Assembly: GCA_951804985.1 (NCBI GenBank)
Contig: OX638133.1
Coordinates: 73,414,367 to 73,478,366 of the forward strand
Length of the DNA: 64,000 nt
Direction: 5' to 3'
From: Dryomyza anilis
Taxonomy: Eukaryota > Arthropoda > Insecta > Diptera > Dryomyzidae
Numbering within the stretch: the stretch's first letter is position 1; each line of letters opens with the position of its first letter. A program made the translations under genes and the position numbers. The notes below the pieces were generated by a model. The model was not told the origin of the DNA. It saw only the letters and a list, made by a program, of their open reading frames with translations, and made no database searches. Below are positions 21,733-32,617 of the stretch, piece by piece.

Positions 21733-22627
21733 TAGGGATGTCAATTCCGGGATCCCGGGATTTCGGTATCCTGGGATTTCAGTCAAATAAGTCCCGATAA
21801 ACTGATCCCAGGTTTTTCGGAGTTACAAAAAAAGCTAGTTGATCAATTTTTTATAGTTTTTCAAAAGCCTTTCAATGTTTTTATACACATTTCGTGAAAA
21901 AATAAATCTAACACATCGTCGACGATACTGCAAAACCGCCTAACTGCATGTTAAAATTATGTCTAATTTTGTGTTTTAATCGGGCTTAATTAGATAAATG
22001 GGATAAATTAGATAAATGCTATTATATGTTATGACATACTTAATTTTGTATGAAGTGCAGAATTGAAACTGAAAATATTTTTGTTTCTTCTGTAAAATTC
22101 ATTTTATAAGAGGTATTCGAAAATGTAGCTAGACGGTTTTGCAGTATCACCAACGATATAATGGACTGTAATCTGAAAACACTAAATACCTCTTTCTGTA
22201 TTGCGTACGAACGAATGACGTCAATAGTAATGAATTACGTCACTTTCAACTAATAATCATTCGTGTTGAAATACACAAAGTCTCATTTTCAATTAATTTT
22301 TATTTTGAAGACAGTCGAAAGATTTACTATCAACTTTGTAGCCGAATTAAATCCGGTTTTGGATAGCGATAAAACTGTAACCGTTATCTATGAACGTAAC
22401 TTTTATTAATAAAGTATTTAAAAAATTGTTTAATGATTTATATAACGCGGATTTTGTATTTTGAATACCATACCCAACCTCAAAACAGATTCATTTGTTT
22501 TTTATTATTTTATTATTCAAACTTTTGCTTTTGTTATTATTTTTAAATCCCGGAACTAATCTCGGAATTCAAATATTTTAGTCCCGAAATTTCGGAATTG
22601 AAAAATAGTCCAGGATTGACATCCCTA
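21733..22627. mobile_element. Non-autonomous hAT-type element (895 bp)
   Basis: The ends are TAGGGATGTCAATTCC on the left and, inverted, TAGGGATGTCAATCC on the right. They are flanked by 8 bp near-duplications CTCTGGAC (21725-21732) and CTCGGGAC (22628-22635), seven of eight identical. Eight-base duplications with TAGGGATG-like ends fit hAT. Sub-terminal CCGGGATCCCGGGA-type repeats are present. No transposase is visible. A foldback insert lies at 21910-22165. Confidence 0.8.
21910..22165. repeat. Foldback insert inside the hAT-type element
   Basis: The arm CGATACTGCAAAACCGCCTA (near 21921) is matched in inverted form by TAGACGGTTTTGCAGTATC (near 22130), with further imperfect pairing outward. 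The loop is AT-rich. It looks like a small palindromic element nested in the hAT-type element. Confidence 0.6.
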
Positions 22628-22635
22628 CTCGGGAC

Positions 22636-23600
22636 CAATTTATATTATTTCAATAAAACGTTTAGGTATATTTTATAAGCCAATATACATGCAGTGAAAG
22701 ACCTACTCCTTTAAGTAGGGGTAGGTGACCGGCCTACGGTCGCTCGCAGGCTTAGATCAATTACAATCAATTATATGTCAGAATATTAGGCTGACGTGCA
22801 TTTTGTAGACAAATTTGTTTTACTCAAAAAGGTTGTAATTTACAGTTTTTCATTAGTAAAGCGCCGCTGGCAATAAAATTTTCTCCGAAATAAAACAGTT
22901 TCCCTTTCAAAGTCAATTCTACATAATACACATTTTTTTCCATTTCGGTCAGTAAACTTCTCCCAAAAAAAGTAATTTTGAACACACATACTTCAATTCA
23001 ATGTAGATTGTACGATTTTTGTGGAGTCATGGAAGTATCGATGGTCATTTTTTTGCACAGCTGAATCCGCCCACTCATGAAGAATAAATTGACGTGCTTT
23101 TTTTTATTTTTTGCATAACATTTTTTGGAAAATAGAGTTTTTGTAAAGTAATTATTTATTTATATAATTTTTTTTTTTGTTTTAGAGGGGTGTGGGTGAT
23201 TTTTTGGTATTATGTGAAGCCCTCAATCCTGCCTAAAGTGACAATTTTTGACACGCCATTTTGGAGGGCGTGCCATATCTTTTTTTGTGAATTTCGATCG
23301 GTCATATAAAATAAAGTTCTGTCATTTTTTAGAACAATTCTATTTTAGAACTAATCACGCGATTTTTCTTTTAATCCAAAAAGTAAAGGTTTGAAATCTC
23401 TCAATACCATTTTGGTAAAACTGCAAAACCTATCGATCAAATATTTTGTCAGCACTCATAATTTAACAACATAGCATTGCCGCTCATTTCTACTTCTAAA
23501 ATGCAATAAACACATGAATGAGGAAAAGAAGAAGAAGTAAAAACGCCTAACAAATACAATTTATATTCTCGTGACTATCAACAAAGCCAACGTTCATTCA
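22636..23600. other. No gene seen
   Basis: AT-rich, with a small hairpin (CCTACTCC...GTAGG near 22703-22720) beside a GC patch at 22700-22755. No coding frame is supported. Confidence 0.4.
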
Positions 23601-23639
23601 ATAATTCTGCATTTTTGCTGAATTGCTTTTTTTCATTTA

Positions 23640-23975
23640 TATTTGTTTCGTCTTTTCTTCTTTTTTTAATCGTTGCAACGATGTCACTGCAGGATGCACT
23701 GGCTCGTGCTGCATGCTATGTGCCTCCGAGCACCGTGCGAACGAAGCCACGCAGCACAACTGAAACAAATATCGACCGAACGTCAAGCGACGATTCCCAG
23801 CGCCCAGCGGAGTCTCACTCACTCAACATAAGCAACAACAAACACCAAGCGGAAGCAGCACCAGCCAGCCACTCGTGTTTTGAGACTTCGCTGGCAACGA
23901 GGTCGCTGCTGGTCGTCGTTGTTGTCGCGTTCGTCGGGCACAGCGCCGTGCACACACAACGAAACACGCGTTGAG
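23640..23975 (-). promoter_or_regulatory. GC-richer block, candidate promoter or 5' exon region for gene 1
   Basis: This block is far richer in G and C than its surroundings. On the minus strand it contains TTTCAGTTGTGC near 23755, a match to the insect initiator TCAGTT, with GGTGC about 28 bases further, close to a downstream promoter element. Gene 1, on the same strand, needs an upstream exon. A 119-codon frame on the plus strand (23615-23974) covers the same bases but shows no family signature. The assignment is inference. Confidence 0.3.
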
Positions 23976-24372
23976 GAACATTTAGAATTTCTTCTTTTTT
24001 ATTTTTTTTTTTTCTTCTTTTTTTGTGTTATGTATTTCACAAATTTCACAACTAATTACTTTTAAATGCATGCAATTGATTTATATTCAATTTATTTTAA
24101 TCTTTACATTTCTTGTATTATATTTAATGCTTTTTCCACACGTTTTGTACACAATTTATTCTGTTTTTTGATACTGCACACTGTCTGAATTTGTTGGGTG
24201 TTTTTTTTTGTGTTGTATTTGCGAAGCACACTTTTTTCCACAGTCACTTTTTTTCTTCCGCCTTGTTTCGCATGCGAAATTTACACAATTTTCTTTTAGA
24301 ATTTTCTACACTTTTGCTATTTATTTGATGCACAATTTTAGCGCAATTCTTTGACGCATTAGTTACACTTAC

Positions 24373-24540
24373 GTTTTATAGTATTTTTAGCGCGTTCGCT
24401 TGCTTTTTTTGCGTAAAATTATCTTGGTAAAGTCTGCGCTGATCAAACAAAATTCGTGAATTTTTGGCGTTAGCCATCTTTTCATATACAGTTGCACCAA
24501 CTGTGCGGCGACAAATGTCACTTTCGTTCGTCAAAAAAAA
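24373..24540 (-). promoter_or_regulatory. Candidate 5' untranslated exon with a short upstream frame
   Basis: On the minus strand a 33-codon frame (MANAKNSRILFDQRRLYQDN...) runs from 24477 to a TAA at 24378-24376, and three bases later there is a strong donor, AAC|GTAAGT (exon end 24373). Just upstream lies a perfect ACAGTTG/CAACTGT palindrome (near 24488-24510). A leader exon for gene 1, whose first coding exon is preceded by an acceptor at 13727-13725, would look like this. RNA evidence is needed to confirm it. Confidence 0.35.
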
Positions 24541-24984
24541 AAAGCGACTGCTGAATTTAGAGCATTATTTAAGCATGATACACAAGCACACTTTGGTTCG
24601 TGTACATGCTATGATAATAATAGATTAAGGCCCGATTACACAGTGCGCACGTAAGTAGAATTTAATTGGAGGAAATTTTATGATATTTCATCGACTTATG
24701 TTTTAGTGCATTTCACAGTCTCCCCTTTACTGCGAACAAATATATTATAAAAAAAATATGACAGCACAATATAGTCAAATGTTTTAGTTAACAAAGAATT
24801 AAATTATATTTTCTGCTCGTCTAAATGCAGTGAAAATTTTAAAAATTGATGTTAGAACGCAATTTTTATAAAATAAATTTTTGCGTATTCAAGTGTATTA
24901 TAATTTTCGGATGATCACTAATTCATTACCCAAGTAATACATTAAAAAAAATTAGTCTGATTGTGTATCACACAAATTTTGTTC

Positions 24985-25262
24985 ATTGTAAACAATTCAC
25001 CGAAAACAATTCATCGTACAACAATTCATCGCAAATTGGGTTACCCGGCAACAACTCAGCGTACTGCTTTACACACAAAGCAACAACAATTTTGTACGTT
25101 ACAATAACAAAATACACGCAAATAACAAAATACCGAAATGTACGCATTTATGCAACTCAGATCACAAAAGAATTATTCGAAAGCACAATTCGTCGTAAGC
25201 AATTAATCGTACGTTCAATTCATCGTATGCACGTTTTATCGTATCACAACACACCGTATTAA
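24985..25262. repeat. Degenerate short repeats (CAATTCATCGTA type)
   Basis: Variants of ACAATTCATCGTA recur about every 12-20 bases from near 24990 to 25255. The 99-codon frame across it is a by-product. The style resembles the arrays at 9030-9610 and 27290-27462, with a different core. Confidence 0.55.
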
Positions 25263-25486
25263 GATAATGTATACAGTTTAAAACTTAAACGATTTTTAAC
25301 ATATATTGGATTCGACTTTGATAGCAATCTCTTGCAAAACTTTAAATAGGTCATTAAACAAACAACAATTTAAAAAAGCAACAATTTAATATAAAAAAAA
25401 ATATATATTTTTTAATATTCCTTTCTGCAATTTTTCAAAACCCATATACAGACAAAACACAATAGATTAACATCTAAAAAAATAAA

Positions 25487-25492
25487 TTTATT
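25487..25492 (-). terminator. Candidate poly(A) signal of gene 2
   Basis: AATAAA on the minus strand, about 183 bases after the gene 2 stop codon. In AT-rich DNA such hexamers are common, so this is weak; the AT-rich 3' region 25490-25674 holds nothing else. Confidence 0.3.
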
Positions 25493-25674
25493 TGGTTTTA
25501 TTTTCTGTAACGCCGCTTGACTAATTAAATACAATAATTTTTACATGCAACAAAAATAATGATTAAATAATTTGATCTGTTTTTTTTTTCACAAAATAAA
25601 AAATAAATTTTAAAAATGTTTATACAATAAAATTAAATAAAAAAAATGAAAGATTAACAACCAGCCAGATGTCA

Positions 25675-26210
25675 TTAATAATTACGTCCGATGACACGAT
25701 CCAAATCATTCCAGCTGCATGAGTAGTCGATCTGCAAAAGTCCCTTCTTGCTCAGTCCGAATTTATTCGCGTAAATTCCGCCATAGAGCGAGGATGAGGG
25801 TCGACGTCCCAATGTGCTAGTGCCATAGATAGAAGTGCTACCACCACCGCTACCGCTGCCGCCGGCTCCACCATAAATAGAGGGAGCTGTTGCATACATT
25901 GAGGGTGCTGTTCCATAAATTGATTGTGCTGTTCCATATATAGAGGGCGCTGCTGCATACAGACATTCATAGCAATCGGAGACGCTACAATAGGGCAACG
26001 TAGCGTAAGGATTGCCGCCATATGGATCGCCATAAACGGGTGACATTGGGGGTGGTGCGGGAAATTCTAATTTAGGTGCCGCTTTTGGCAGCACGACGCT
26101 GCGACGACGTGTGGGCGTGGCACCAAAACCAGGCGTATGCAGCATAAGCGCCGACATGCTCTCGTCACCGATAGAGCTGTGACGCTCATTCGATGAGGAA
26201 GAAGATAAGC
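25675..26210 (-). CDS. Gene 2, last coding exon
   Basis: The acceptor TTTGGGTAG (26213-26211) is followed by GC, which completes a glycine codon with the previous exon. The frame then runs 177 residues (198-374) to TAA at 25677-25675. Content in order: a Ser run, PTRRRSVVLPKAAPK, a Pro/Tyr/Gly stretch, four copies of a seven-residue repeat (APSIYGT and variants, near 25965-25870), a Gly/Ser linker, and a C-terminal block (GLSKKGLLQIDYSCSWNDLD) ending GRNY. The last block is compact and looks conserved rather than low-complexity, so it is probably the functional module. I do not recognise the family. Confidence 0.85.
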
Positions 26211-26471
26211 CTACCCAAAGAAAATAATTTAATATATTTTAAAGTTTTTTCAAATATTTAAAGAAAACTTGATATTGCTTTATATATTTATAACAAATTT
26301 TTGGTTTTACTATCATAAAAAACTAAACTTGAAAGTAGTAAATAATTGAACGTCATGACTTAGAGCGTCACCAATAATCAATAAATAATGTCCAACATTT
26401 AGAAAAGCAACCCTGGAAAATTATCCAGCGTTGGATTTTAGATCGTTCCTCTCATTTCCAAACGTACGTAC

Positions 26472-26845
26472 CTCCATATCCCGTATATATATTATGTTCC
26501 ATATTCTCCTGATCCTCCATCTGTAATTCGTCCGACATCTGCATCATGTAGTCATCATATTTTCCAGCACCATTGCCAATGCGTCCATACAAACCACCTC
26601 CACGTGGTTCGACATCATAACGGCGCTGAGACTGTGCTCTTGGCACACAACACTCCAGTTCACATTGCCTATGACTTTTGGTACGGCTACGATTACGTGG
26701 CATGGTCGTGGACATGCGTTGAGTCACCACTTCCTCCTCCTCGGGGTGTGGCATATAGTAATATTTTGATGAGACTGGTTCTCCGGCTGGACTGGGAGAT
26801 AATGAAGTTTCGTAGTAGCCACTGGAAGACGTTGGTTCAATTTTT
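26472..26845 (-). CDS. Gene 2, second coding exon
   Basis: The acceptor TCGTTTAG (TAG at 26848-26846) gives one base completing AA|A lysine. The exon ends at 26472 with one base over, before donor GTACGT. It encodes residues 73-196, including GYYETSLSPSPAGEP, an acidic EEEE patch, a basic RNRSRTKSHRQ stretch, ECCVPR, and a Met/Glu/Asp-rich end. No domain is recognised. The phases at both ends agree with the flanking exons. The ATG-started frame from 26868 reads through the acceptor and is not the true start. Confidence 0.85.
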
Positions 26846-27289
26846 CTAAACGAAAGAAAATATTCCATATTGCAAATGATTAATTATAGACATTTTATTG
26901 TTGAAAATAATCAAGTAACAGATTGATAACATTAATGGAACATGGTGTAAAATGGTAATATAGTATTAAAAATAAATAAAAATGTTTTTACTACATCTCT
27001 GTAGTTGTGTTTGTATGGAAAATAACTACATAATTTGAATGCATTTCTATACAAAATTTGAATACATTTGTATTGAAATAACTAGATTTTGTCTTTATTT
27101 ATACGTCCACAAAAATTTAGCTAAATTACATATGCTTTTAGTTTTACTACATTCTGTTTTTATGTTACTTTGTTGTAATAATTAATTTTATAAAATTACT
27201 AACAGGGATCCGTGCTTCGTTGTGGACGTTTTTTTTTATTGGATTTGTAAATGTAGCAACTAAAACTTCGCAAAAACAACTTTTCCTCG

Positions 27290-27462
27290 GACTGTTCTTC
27301 ACCGTAGAATTCTTTCCGTGAAATTCTTCCCCAAAAAATGATTTCCCGTAGAATTCTTACCAATAGAATTCCTCACCGTATAGTTTTTCCCAGTAGATGT
27401 TTTAGTGTGGTGAGTTTTTGTGTGGTGAGTTTTAGTGTGGTGAGTTTTAGTATGGTGAGTTC
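27290..27462. repeat. Short degenerate repeats and a 15 bp tandem array upstream of gene 2 exon 1 intron end
   Basis: The left part repeats CCGTAGAATTCTT-like motifs (27300-27395). The right part is a cleaner tandem of TTTTAGTGTGGTGAG (about four units, 27400-27462). It lies within the first coding intron of gene 2 (26846-27649). Confidence 0.65.
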
Positions 27463-27649
27463 TATACTATGTACAAATCGAATTTCTAATACAATGTGTT
27501 GGTAAATTATTTTAAATAAATACAAATGTATTTTTTCAAAACTAAGACAATAAATGTAGTATAATCTACTACTGTAATTTTTTCGCTGTATTGATCAAAA
27601 ATTGTAATATATTTTAGTAATAAAAATTGTAGATTTTTGTATAACATAC

Positions 27650-27864
27650 TTTCTCACATAATCGTAATTCTCCAAATCCCATGGATCCACGTAGCAGCGC
27701 TGCGACGGCAACAAAGTGGTTCCATATATCTCCTCCGTATTATCGATCGAATAGTAGGGCGGTTCCGAATTCTCGAATGTATCTTCATAGGAATCACGCG
27801 AGACACGTGGCAAGGGTTGTTTGGGACCGCGCCGTCTGGGCGTTGTTTGGCTACGTTCACGCAT
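27650..27864 (-). CDS. Gene 2, first coding exon
   Basis: The ATG at 27864-27862 starts MRERSQTTPRRRGPKQPLPR; the exon ends at 27650 before donor GTATGTT, leaving two bases. It encodes residues 1-71, with a basic N-terminus and a Tyr/Glu-rich part (EPPYYSIDNTEEIYG). An acceptor (TTATTATAG, 27887-27885) lies 20 bases upstream. Entering from it, all three frames meet a stop within the first nine codons, and one of these (TAA) is in frame with the ATG. This ATG is therefore the real start and there is a 5' untranslated exon further right. The whole protein is 374 residues with no signal peptide or membrane segment. Confidence 0.85.
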
Positions 27865-27884
27865 CGTTATTTAAAACTTGGAAA

Positions 27885-28789
27885 CTATAATAAGAGATTT
27901 TTTATATTAATAATTAAAATATATAACCAAAATTAAAATTTTAGAGACATGATTTAGTAGTCATTTTATATCTATATAGTATAGTCAATGTTTATAATTT
28001 TATAGAATATAAAATATAATTTTCAATAAGTTATTTAGAAATTTAAAATAAGTAGGTTCTAAAAAAATTGAATTAGTTTTATCTAATCAATGGCTTTAAT
28101 TTATTTAGCTTGATCACGACAATTGGTTGCAGCTGCCACATATAGTCAGTGCTGGACTCCAGTCAATGCAGGGTTTTTATTTTAACGATAAATTATATTA
28201 TGAATTGAAGAATGAAAAAAAAATATCACATATCGTCACTGTCATGCCAAGGGGGCGAATTTTTAAAATGTTGGGAAGTCAAATTTAAAATGTTGGGAAG
28301 TTGTTGAAGTGCTTTAAAAATGAGTAAACATTTTTTTTTGTTATTTTGGTTTATTCATCAATTATTATAACGTATAAAATATATTTGGATTTGAACAACT
28401 TACTGAATTACAACTTACTGAATACGGATTTTGCGAGGCTATATCCTGAACAAACCGCAAATATTTTTGTTTTTATGCTATAACTCTTTATTTGCGTAAG
28501 ATAAAATAGTGATGCAAAGGCATTAATTGTTTGATTTTAAAGCACCTATCGATCGGCATCATGACGTCATTTTCATTTTTAATGTTTCTGTACGTTTCAT
28601 TTTGACATGTTCCAATTTCACTTTAGTAGGAATTTACTCACATCACTGTTTCTACAAATAAATCGAATCGTTTTGAAACGATTGTATTTCTCACTAGCTT
28701 TTCACTTGGTGAGAAGCCTCTCGACTTTAAAAATGATTGATATTTGGTTGGAAAACACATTTTTTTTTGAATTTTCATAAACTAAAGCG
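27885..28789. other. No gene seen upstream of gene 2
   Basis: AT-rich. It should contain the gene 2 leader intron. A GACGTCA palindrome-containing patch (28560) is noted. No coding frame is supported. Confidence 0.4.
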
Positions 28790-29075
28790 CAGAGATATGG
28801 CTTAAAAAGCTGATGCAGCAAACACAGGCGTGTGGACAAGGGACAATTCACGACCAAATATACTAGAAAAGAACACTGTGTTGTTTGGGAGACAGTTGCA
28901 AGTGAATTGAATGCCATGGGACGTGCAACTTACACTTGTTTCCATAAATGACGAGACTTTAAAAAAAATTTGCAGCATCTTTGGTGATCCGAAATAACTT
29001 CATAAATCGCGAATCGGAAATAAGAAATGAGCCCGCCGAGTCCCTTAACCGACGACTCTTAAAACGCATCAGATT
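28790..29075 (+). pseudogene. Possible Myb/SANT-like (zeste-type) DNA-binding domain remnant
   Basis: Read on the plus strand with a few stops and shifts, 28870-28975 gives WETVASELNAMGRATYTC followed by HK*RDFKKNLQHLW. This matches the pattern of zeste-type Myb/SANT domains (W..VA..LN..G.......W.D.K). Such domains occur in insect regulatory proteins and as the second protein of Harbinger-type transposons. The frame is broken; identification is by motif memory only. Confidence 0.35.
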
Positions 29076-29577
29076 GAATACGAATTCAATTTATACATTA
29101 TTTTATAAAATTTGCTTTAAATATTTTGTAAATAACTGACAAAACAGATGTCAATTGTTCAAATTTCACAAGTTTCTTTTCGATTTTTGTGCCAGTTTCA
29201 AATCAGACCGTTTTTAAACAATTACTTCGTACAGAAACAGTAATTATCGCACAATCGACAATAATGGAACGAAACGACGTGACGTCACAGAAATCGACAA
29301 TTTGTCGAATATGTTACAAAAACGTGCTACAAAAATTTACAAGATTCAATTCCATCGCAACAATAGAATACGAAATAAGCTAACATCCAAAACTGAATTG
29401 TTTTTGGTTTATATTGGGTTTAAAATGGTGCTTTTTTAGTAAGTATGAAAAACAAATGGAAAATTATATATTAATCAAAAATGTGTATACATTTATCTAT
29501 TTTTTATACAGGGTGTTTGGTTCATTGATGTCAATAATTCAACGGATCATTCTATAACTAAAAAAAATAAGAAAATG

Positions 29578-29691
29578 TAAAATAAAATTATGTCATATTT
29601 TGCACTGAGTTTGAGATACAGGGTGTTTAAATGCATAAAATAAAATTATGTCCTATTTTGCACCGAGTTTGAGATACAGGGTGTTTAATAA
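29578..29691 (+). repeat. Two-copy tandem repeat (about 60 bp unit)
   Basis: The unit contains AAAATTATGTCATATTTTGC, then GAGTTTGAGATACAGGGTGT; copies at 29578-29631 and 29638-29691 differ at few positions. A related ATACAGGGTGTTTGG also occurs just before, at 29508. Confidence 0.75.
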
Positions 29692-29699
29692 ATGCATAT

Positions 29700-30314
29700 T
29701 ACTGACACAACCTAGTCAATAAAATTGGTTTTAAAGTATAATATGTTGATAACTGAACAACAATTTTTAGCTCATGTTTTAGAAAATTAAATTAACTTTC
29801 CAATGATATATCAAACCTTCGATCCCCATGATTTCATCCTTTTCTAACATGTACGTAAATTTGAAATTTACAAAAATAAAAATTCAAATTTATACGTGAA
29901 ATAGACATTTACAAAAATAAATTTAAAATTTGTACTTTTCCATTAAATTTCTCAAAATTTCATTATCGATCACCCCTTTTTTCTAATTTATAATGATAGA
30001 CCAGTTCATTTGCAGTATTTTTCTACCAATCACATTGGTTTTAACTTGATAAGAAATAACTGCAGAAATAATTAAATAATGGCGGGTCTTGTGATTTGGT
30101 GGTTGAAATTAAAAAAAATGTTTGGAAATATAATCAAAAATATGTTCTGTGAGGTAATCTGATAATGATTATAATTTTAATATATGTTTAAAATTATTTC
30201 TCAATTATATCGATTTTTTTGTATAATTATTTCTTCAGCATAACTTACCAGTTTAAAATCACTGTAATTGGTTAGAAATTATTGGGAATAAACAGGTCTA
30301 TCATTATAAATTAG
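29700..30314. other. No gene seen
   Basis: AT-rich, with no coding frame or recognised repeat. Confidence 0.4.
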
Positions 30315-30990
30315 AAAACCAGTTGGGAAGGTCAGATCACATGGCAAATTTTAAAGTAGGTTTATTATGATATTTAGGATTATCAAAATTATAGTCGGTC
30401 TAAGCCGACTATAAATACCCTACACATGTATGTGGTTACCAGTCAAAGTGGCATATAGGGCACAAGGGTATACGAACAAACTTTCAATCGCTGAAGAATT
30501 TCCATTCATTTGATACCCATATTTAAAAATGGGTAGGTGTACCGAATTTCGATTTTTTTTTGTAACCACAAGTCGTTTCGCCGGAAAACATTATTTTCAT
30601 GCATTTGAGCATGAGTCAATATATATTTGACCAAAAAATGATTACCTAAGCAAGTGTACAGTAATATTGATCTGTAGATTTCATTTTATATGAGGTATTT
30701 GAACATAAGTGGTCGGTTCTCAGGTCACAATAGACCGATCATCTTGTTCAGACAGCTTAGATATATAAGTAATCTAAATATAAAGTTTCATTGTTCTATC
30801 TCTTCTACTTTTTCTGTAATCGGGATTACAACAGACAGACAGAGGGACAGACAGACAGACAGACATACAGACGGACAGACATCATTATATCGACTCAGGA
30901 GGTCATGCTGATCAAGAATATATATACTTTCCATACCGAAGATGCTTCCTTCTGGGTGTTACAAACGGCGTACCAAACTGAATATACCCA
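30315..30990 (+). mobile_element. mini-me-like repeat, copy A
   Basis: It starts AAACCAGTTGGGAAGGTCAG, carries the TATAGTCGG/CCGACTATA hairpin (near 30390-30414), a GACA-type microsatellite (about 30832-30880) and the core GATCAAGAATATATATACTT, and ends CAAACTGAATATACCC. Dipteran mini-me elements are known to combine a (GTCY)n tract and a TA-rich tract around a conserved core; the match to that family is by structure. Confidence 0.75.
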
Positions 30991-31490
30991 AATTTTTAGA
31001 TAATTGGTTTTTAGTAAAATTCGGAGTTTTTCAAGATATTGAAAATACGGAATACAAAAACCTAAATCGATAATGTAATTTAGAACTGGTAAACCGTTTT
31101 GTTATTAATTTTAAAACTGAAACCGTTATTCTTTTGCATTTTAATTCTTGGTTTAAGTTTTGTTTAAATCTCAAATTGAATTAAACTCTCACAAAGAATA
31201 TACAATATGACTAGACAGACTTGAGTTAAGAAACATTTCTTGACAGATTTTTACAGACAAAGACGAATTTTCTGACTGTTTCGAAAATATGACGGTAATA
31301 TGACTTTGAAATTCCATAAAATTAAATATGTCCCAATTATTCCAAAAACTTACAGGTATTTTGGACTCGGAATATTCTACACATTGGATAAAAATGGATA
31401 GATGGATAAGGATTTGTTTGAACGAATTATTGTATTAAAATGAAAATATTAGATATTACAGAATCTGTCTTAAGTACAATAAATTCAACA
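30991..31490. other. No gene seen
   Basis: AT-rich; contains AACCGTTATTC-type short motifs also present near 42300 but no coding potential. Confidence 0.4.
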
Positions 31491-31525
31491 TCAGTCCGGC
31501 CGTTGCCAGTCGCCACACCGAATGT

Positions 31526-31585
31526 CTCCAAGAACCCATGTTAGACAACAAAATGTCAAGAATGCCAATATCAAGGTTCTTGGAG
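31526..31585. repeat. Stem-loop with an 11 bp perfect stem
   Basis: CTCCAAGAACC (31526-31536) pairs perfectly with GGTTCTTGGAG (31575-31585), enclosing 38 bases, in a GC-richer patch (31495-31600). Confidence 0.6.
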
Positions 31586-31794
31586 CATGTTTTCAAATGT
31601 AAAATCTAAATAAAATAAGAATTAATCAGGTTTACTTTTTAGCAGCAGCAAGTACAACATTTAATTTATAATGTCAACTTTTAATAAATAAGTAAAAGAA
31701 GTAAAGTTTTTAATTTATAATATCAACTTTTAATAAATAATATCAACTTTTAAAAAAGAAGTAAAGTTTTTGTGTAATAAAAAGTATTAACTCT

Positions 31795-32010
31795 TTATAT
31801 GGTTAGCCACCAAGATATCGCATCATCGGTCAGCAGCACGCGGCCACTTAATCCGACTGGCATCGATCGGAAGTGGCCTGGTAGTTGTTTCCGTATTTGC
31901 AGAGCACGTCCAAGGCAACCTGTTTTGTCCAGCATCAACATTGATCACCTCAACAACTTAATCATCCTCCGTGGTATCCGCAACAACAACAACAAGAAAA
32001 TTATAATCAC
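31795..32010. other. Unexplained GC-richer island
   Basis: The composition jumps to about half GC here. The plus-strand frame (31799-32155) and the minus-strand readings are both poor: all minus frames have stops, and the plus frame shows no family pattern. It could be a decayed exon, a non-coding RNA or a regulatory element. Confidence 0.3.
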
Positions 32011-32204
32011 ATCCAGTCAAACGAACGAATTTCGATTGTATTATGTAAAAGTTGTTTTGCATTTAAAATGGAGTGAATGTCGATCGGGTTGGTTTACGAA
32101 TGACGTTGTATTTCGTAATTTTTATGTTTTGTGCAATTGCATTTTATTTTTGTGAAATATTATTTCTCATATATCTCACAAATTCTAAAATGAACTTAAA
32201 ATTT

Positions 32205-32570
32205 CAATCTAAATTCACATTTTAACTCAAAATACGAAATTTCAATCAAATCACTAATATATATGTAATTTATTAAATTTTCAATTATTAAATTTTCACT
32301 TAATATTGTAGTTTTCAATCATAATCCGCTTTAAACCCGATACGGCTTTTCAATAAATTTTTAAAATTTCACTCAAAATTTAACTTGTCACTCAAAATTT
32401 AAATTTTCACTCAAAATTTTAAAGTTTCTCTCAAAATTTAAGTTTTTACTCAAAATTTAAGTTTTCATCAAAATTTAAATTTTCACACATATTTTTAATT
32501 AGCACTCAAATTCTAAATTGTTACTCAAAATGTAAATTTTCACACAAAATTTAAATTTTCAAAAATATAT
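32205..32570. repeat. AT-rich minisatellite (TTTTCACTCAAAATTTAAA type)
   Basis: An irregular tandem of 17-21 bp units, best preserved at 32365-32560. Its sequence resembles the reverse complement of the 62.2-63.4 kb unit type (CACTAAAAATTC-like). Confidence 0.7.
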
Positions 32571-32617
32571 TACCTATGATGGATTCAAAGTTCAATATTC
32601 AATATCTAAAATATATA

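Noticed and set aside
23615..23974. Plus-strand 119-codon frame as a real gene
   Set aside because: It begins in T-rich sequence, shows no domain, and coincides with a GC-rich block better explained as promoter or leader DNA of the minus-strand gene; not fully excluded.
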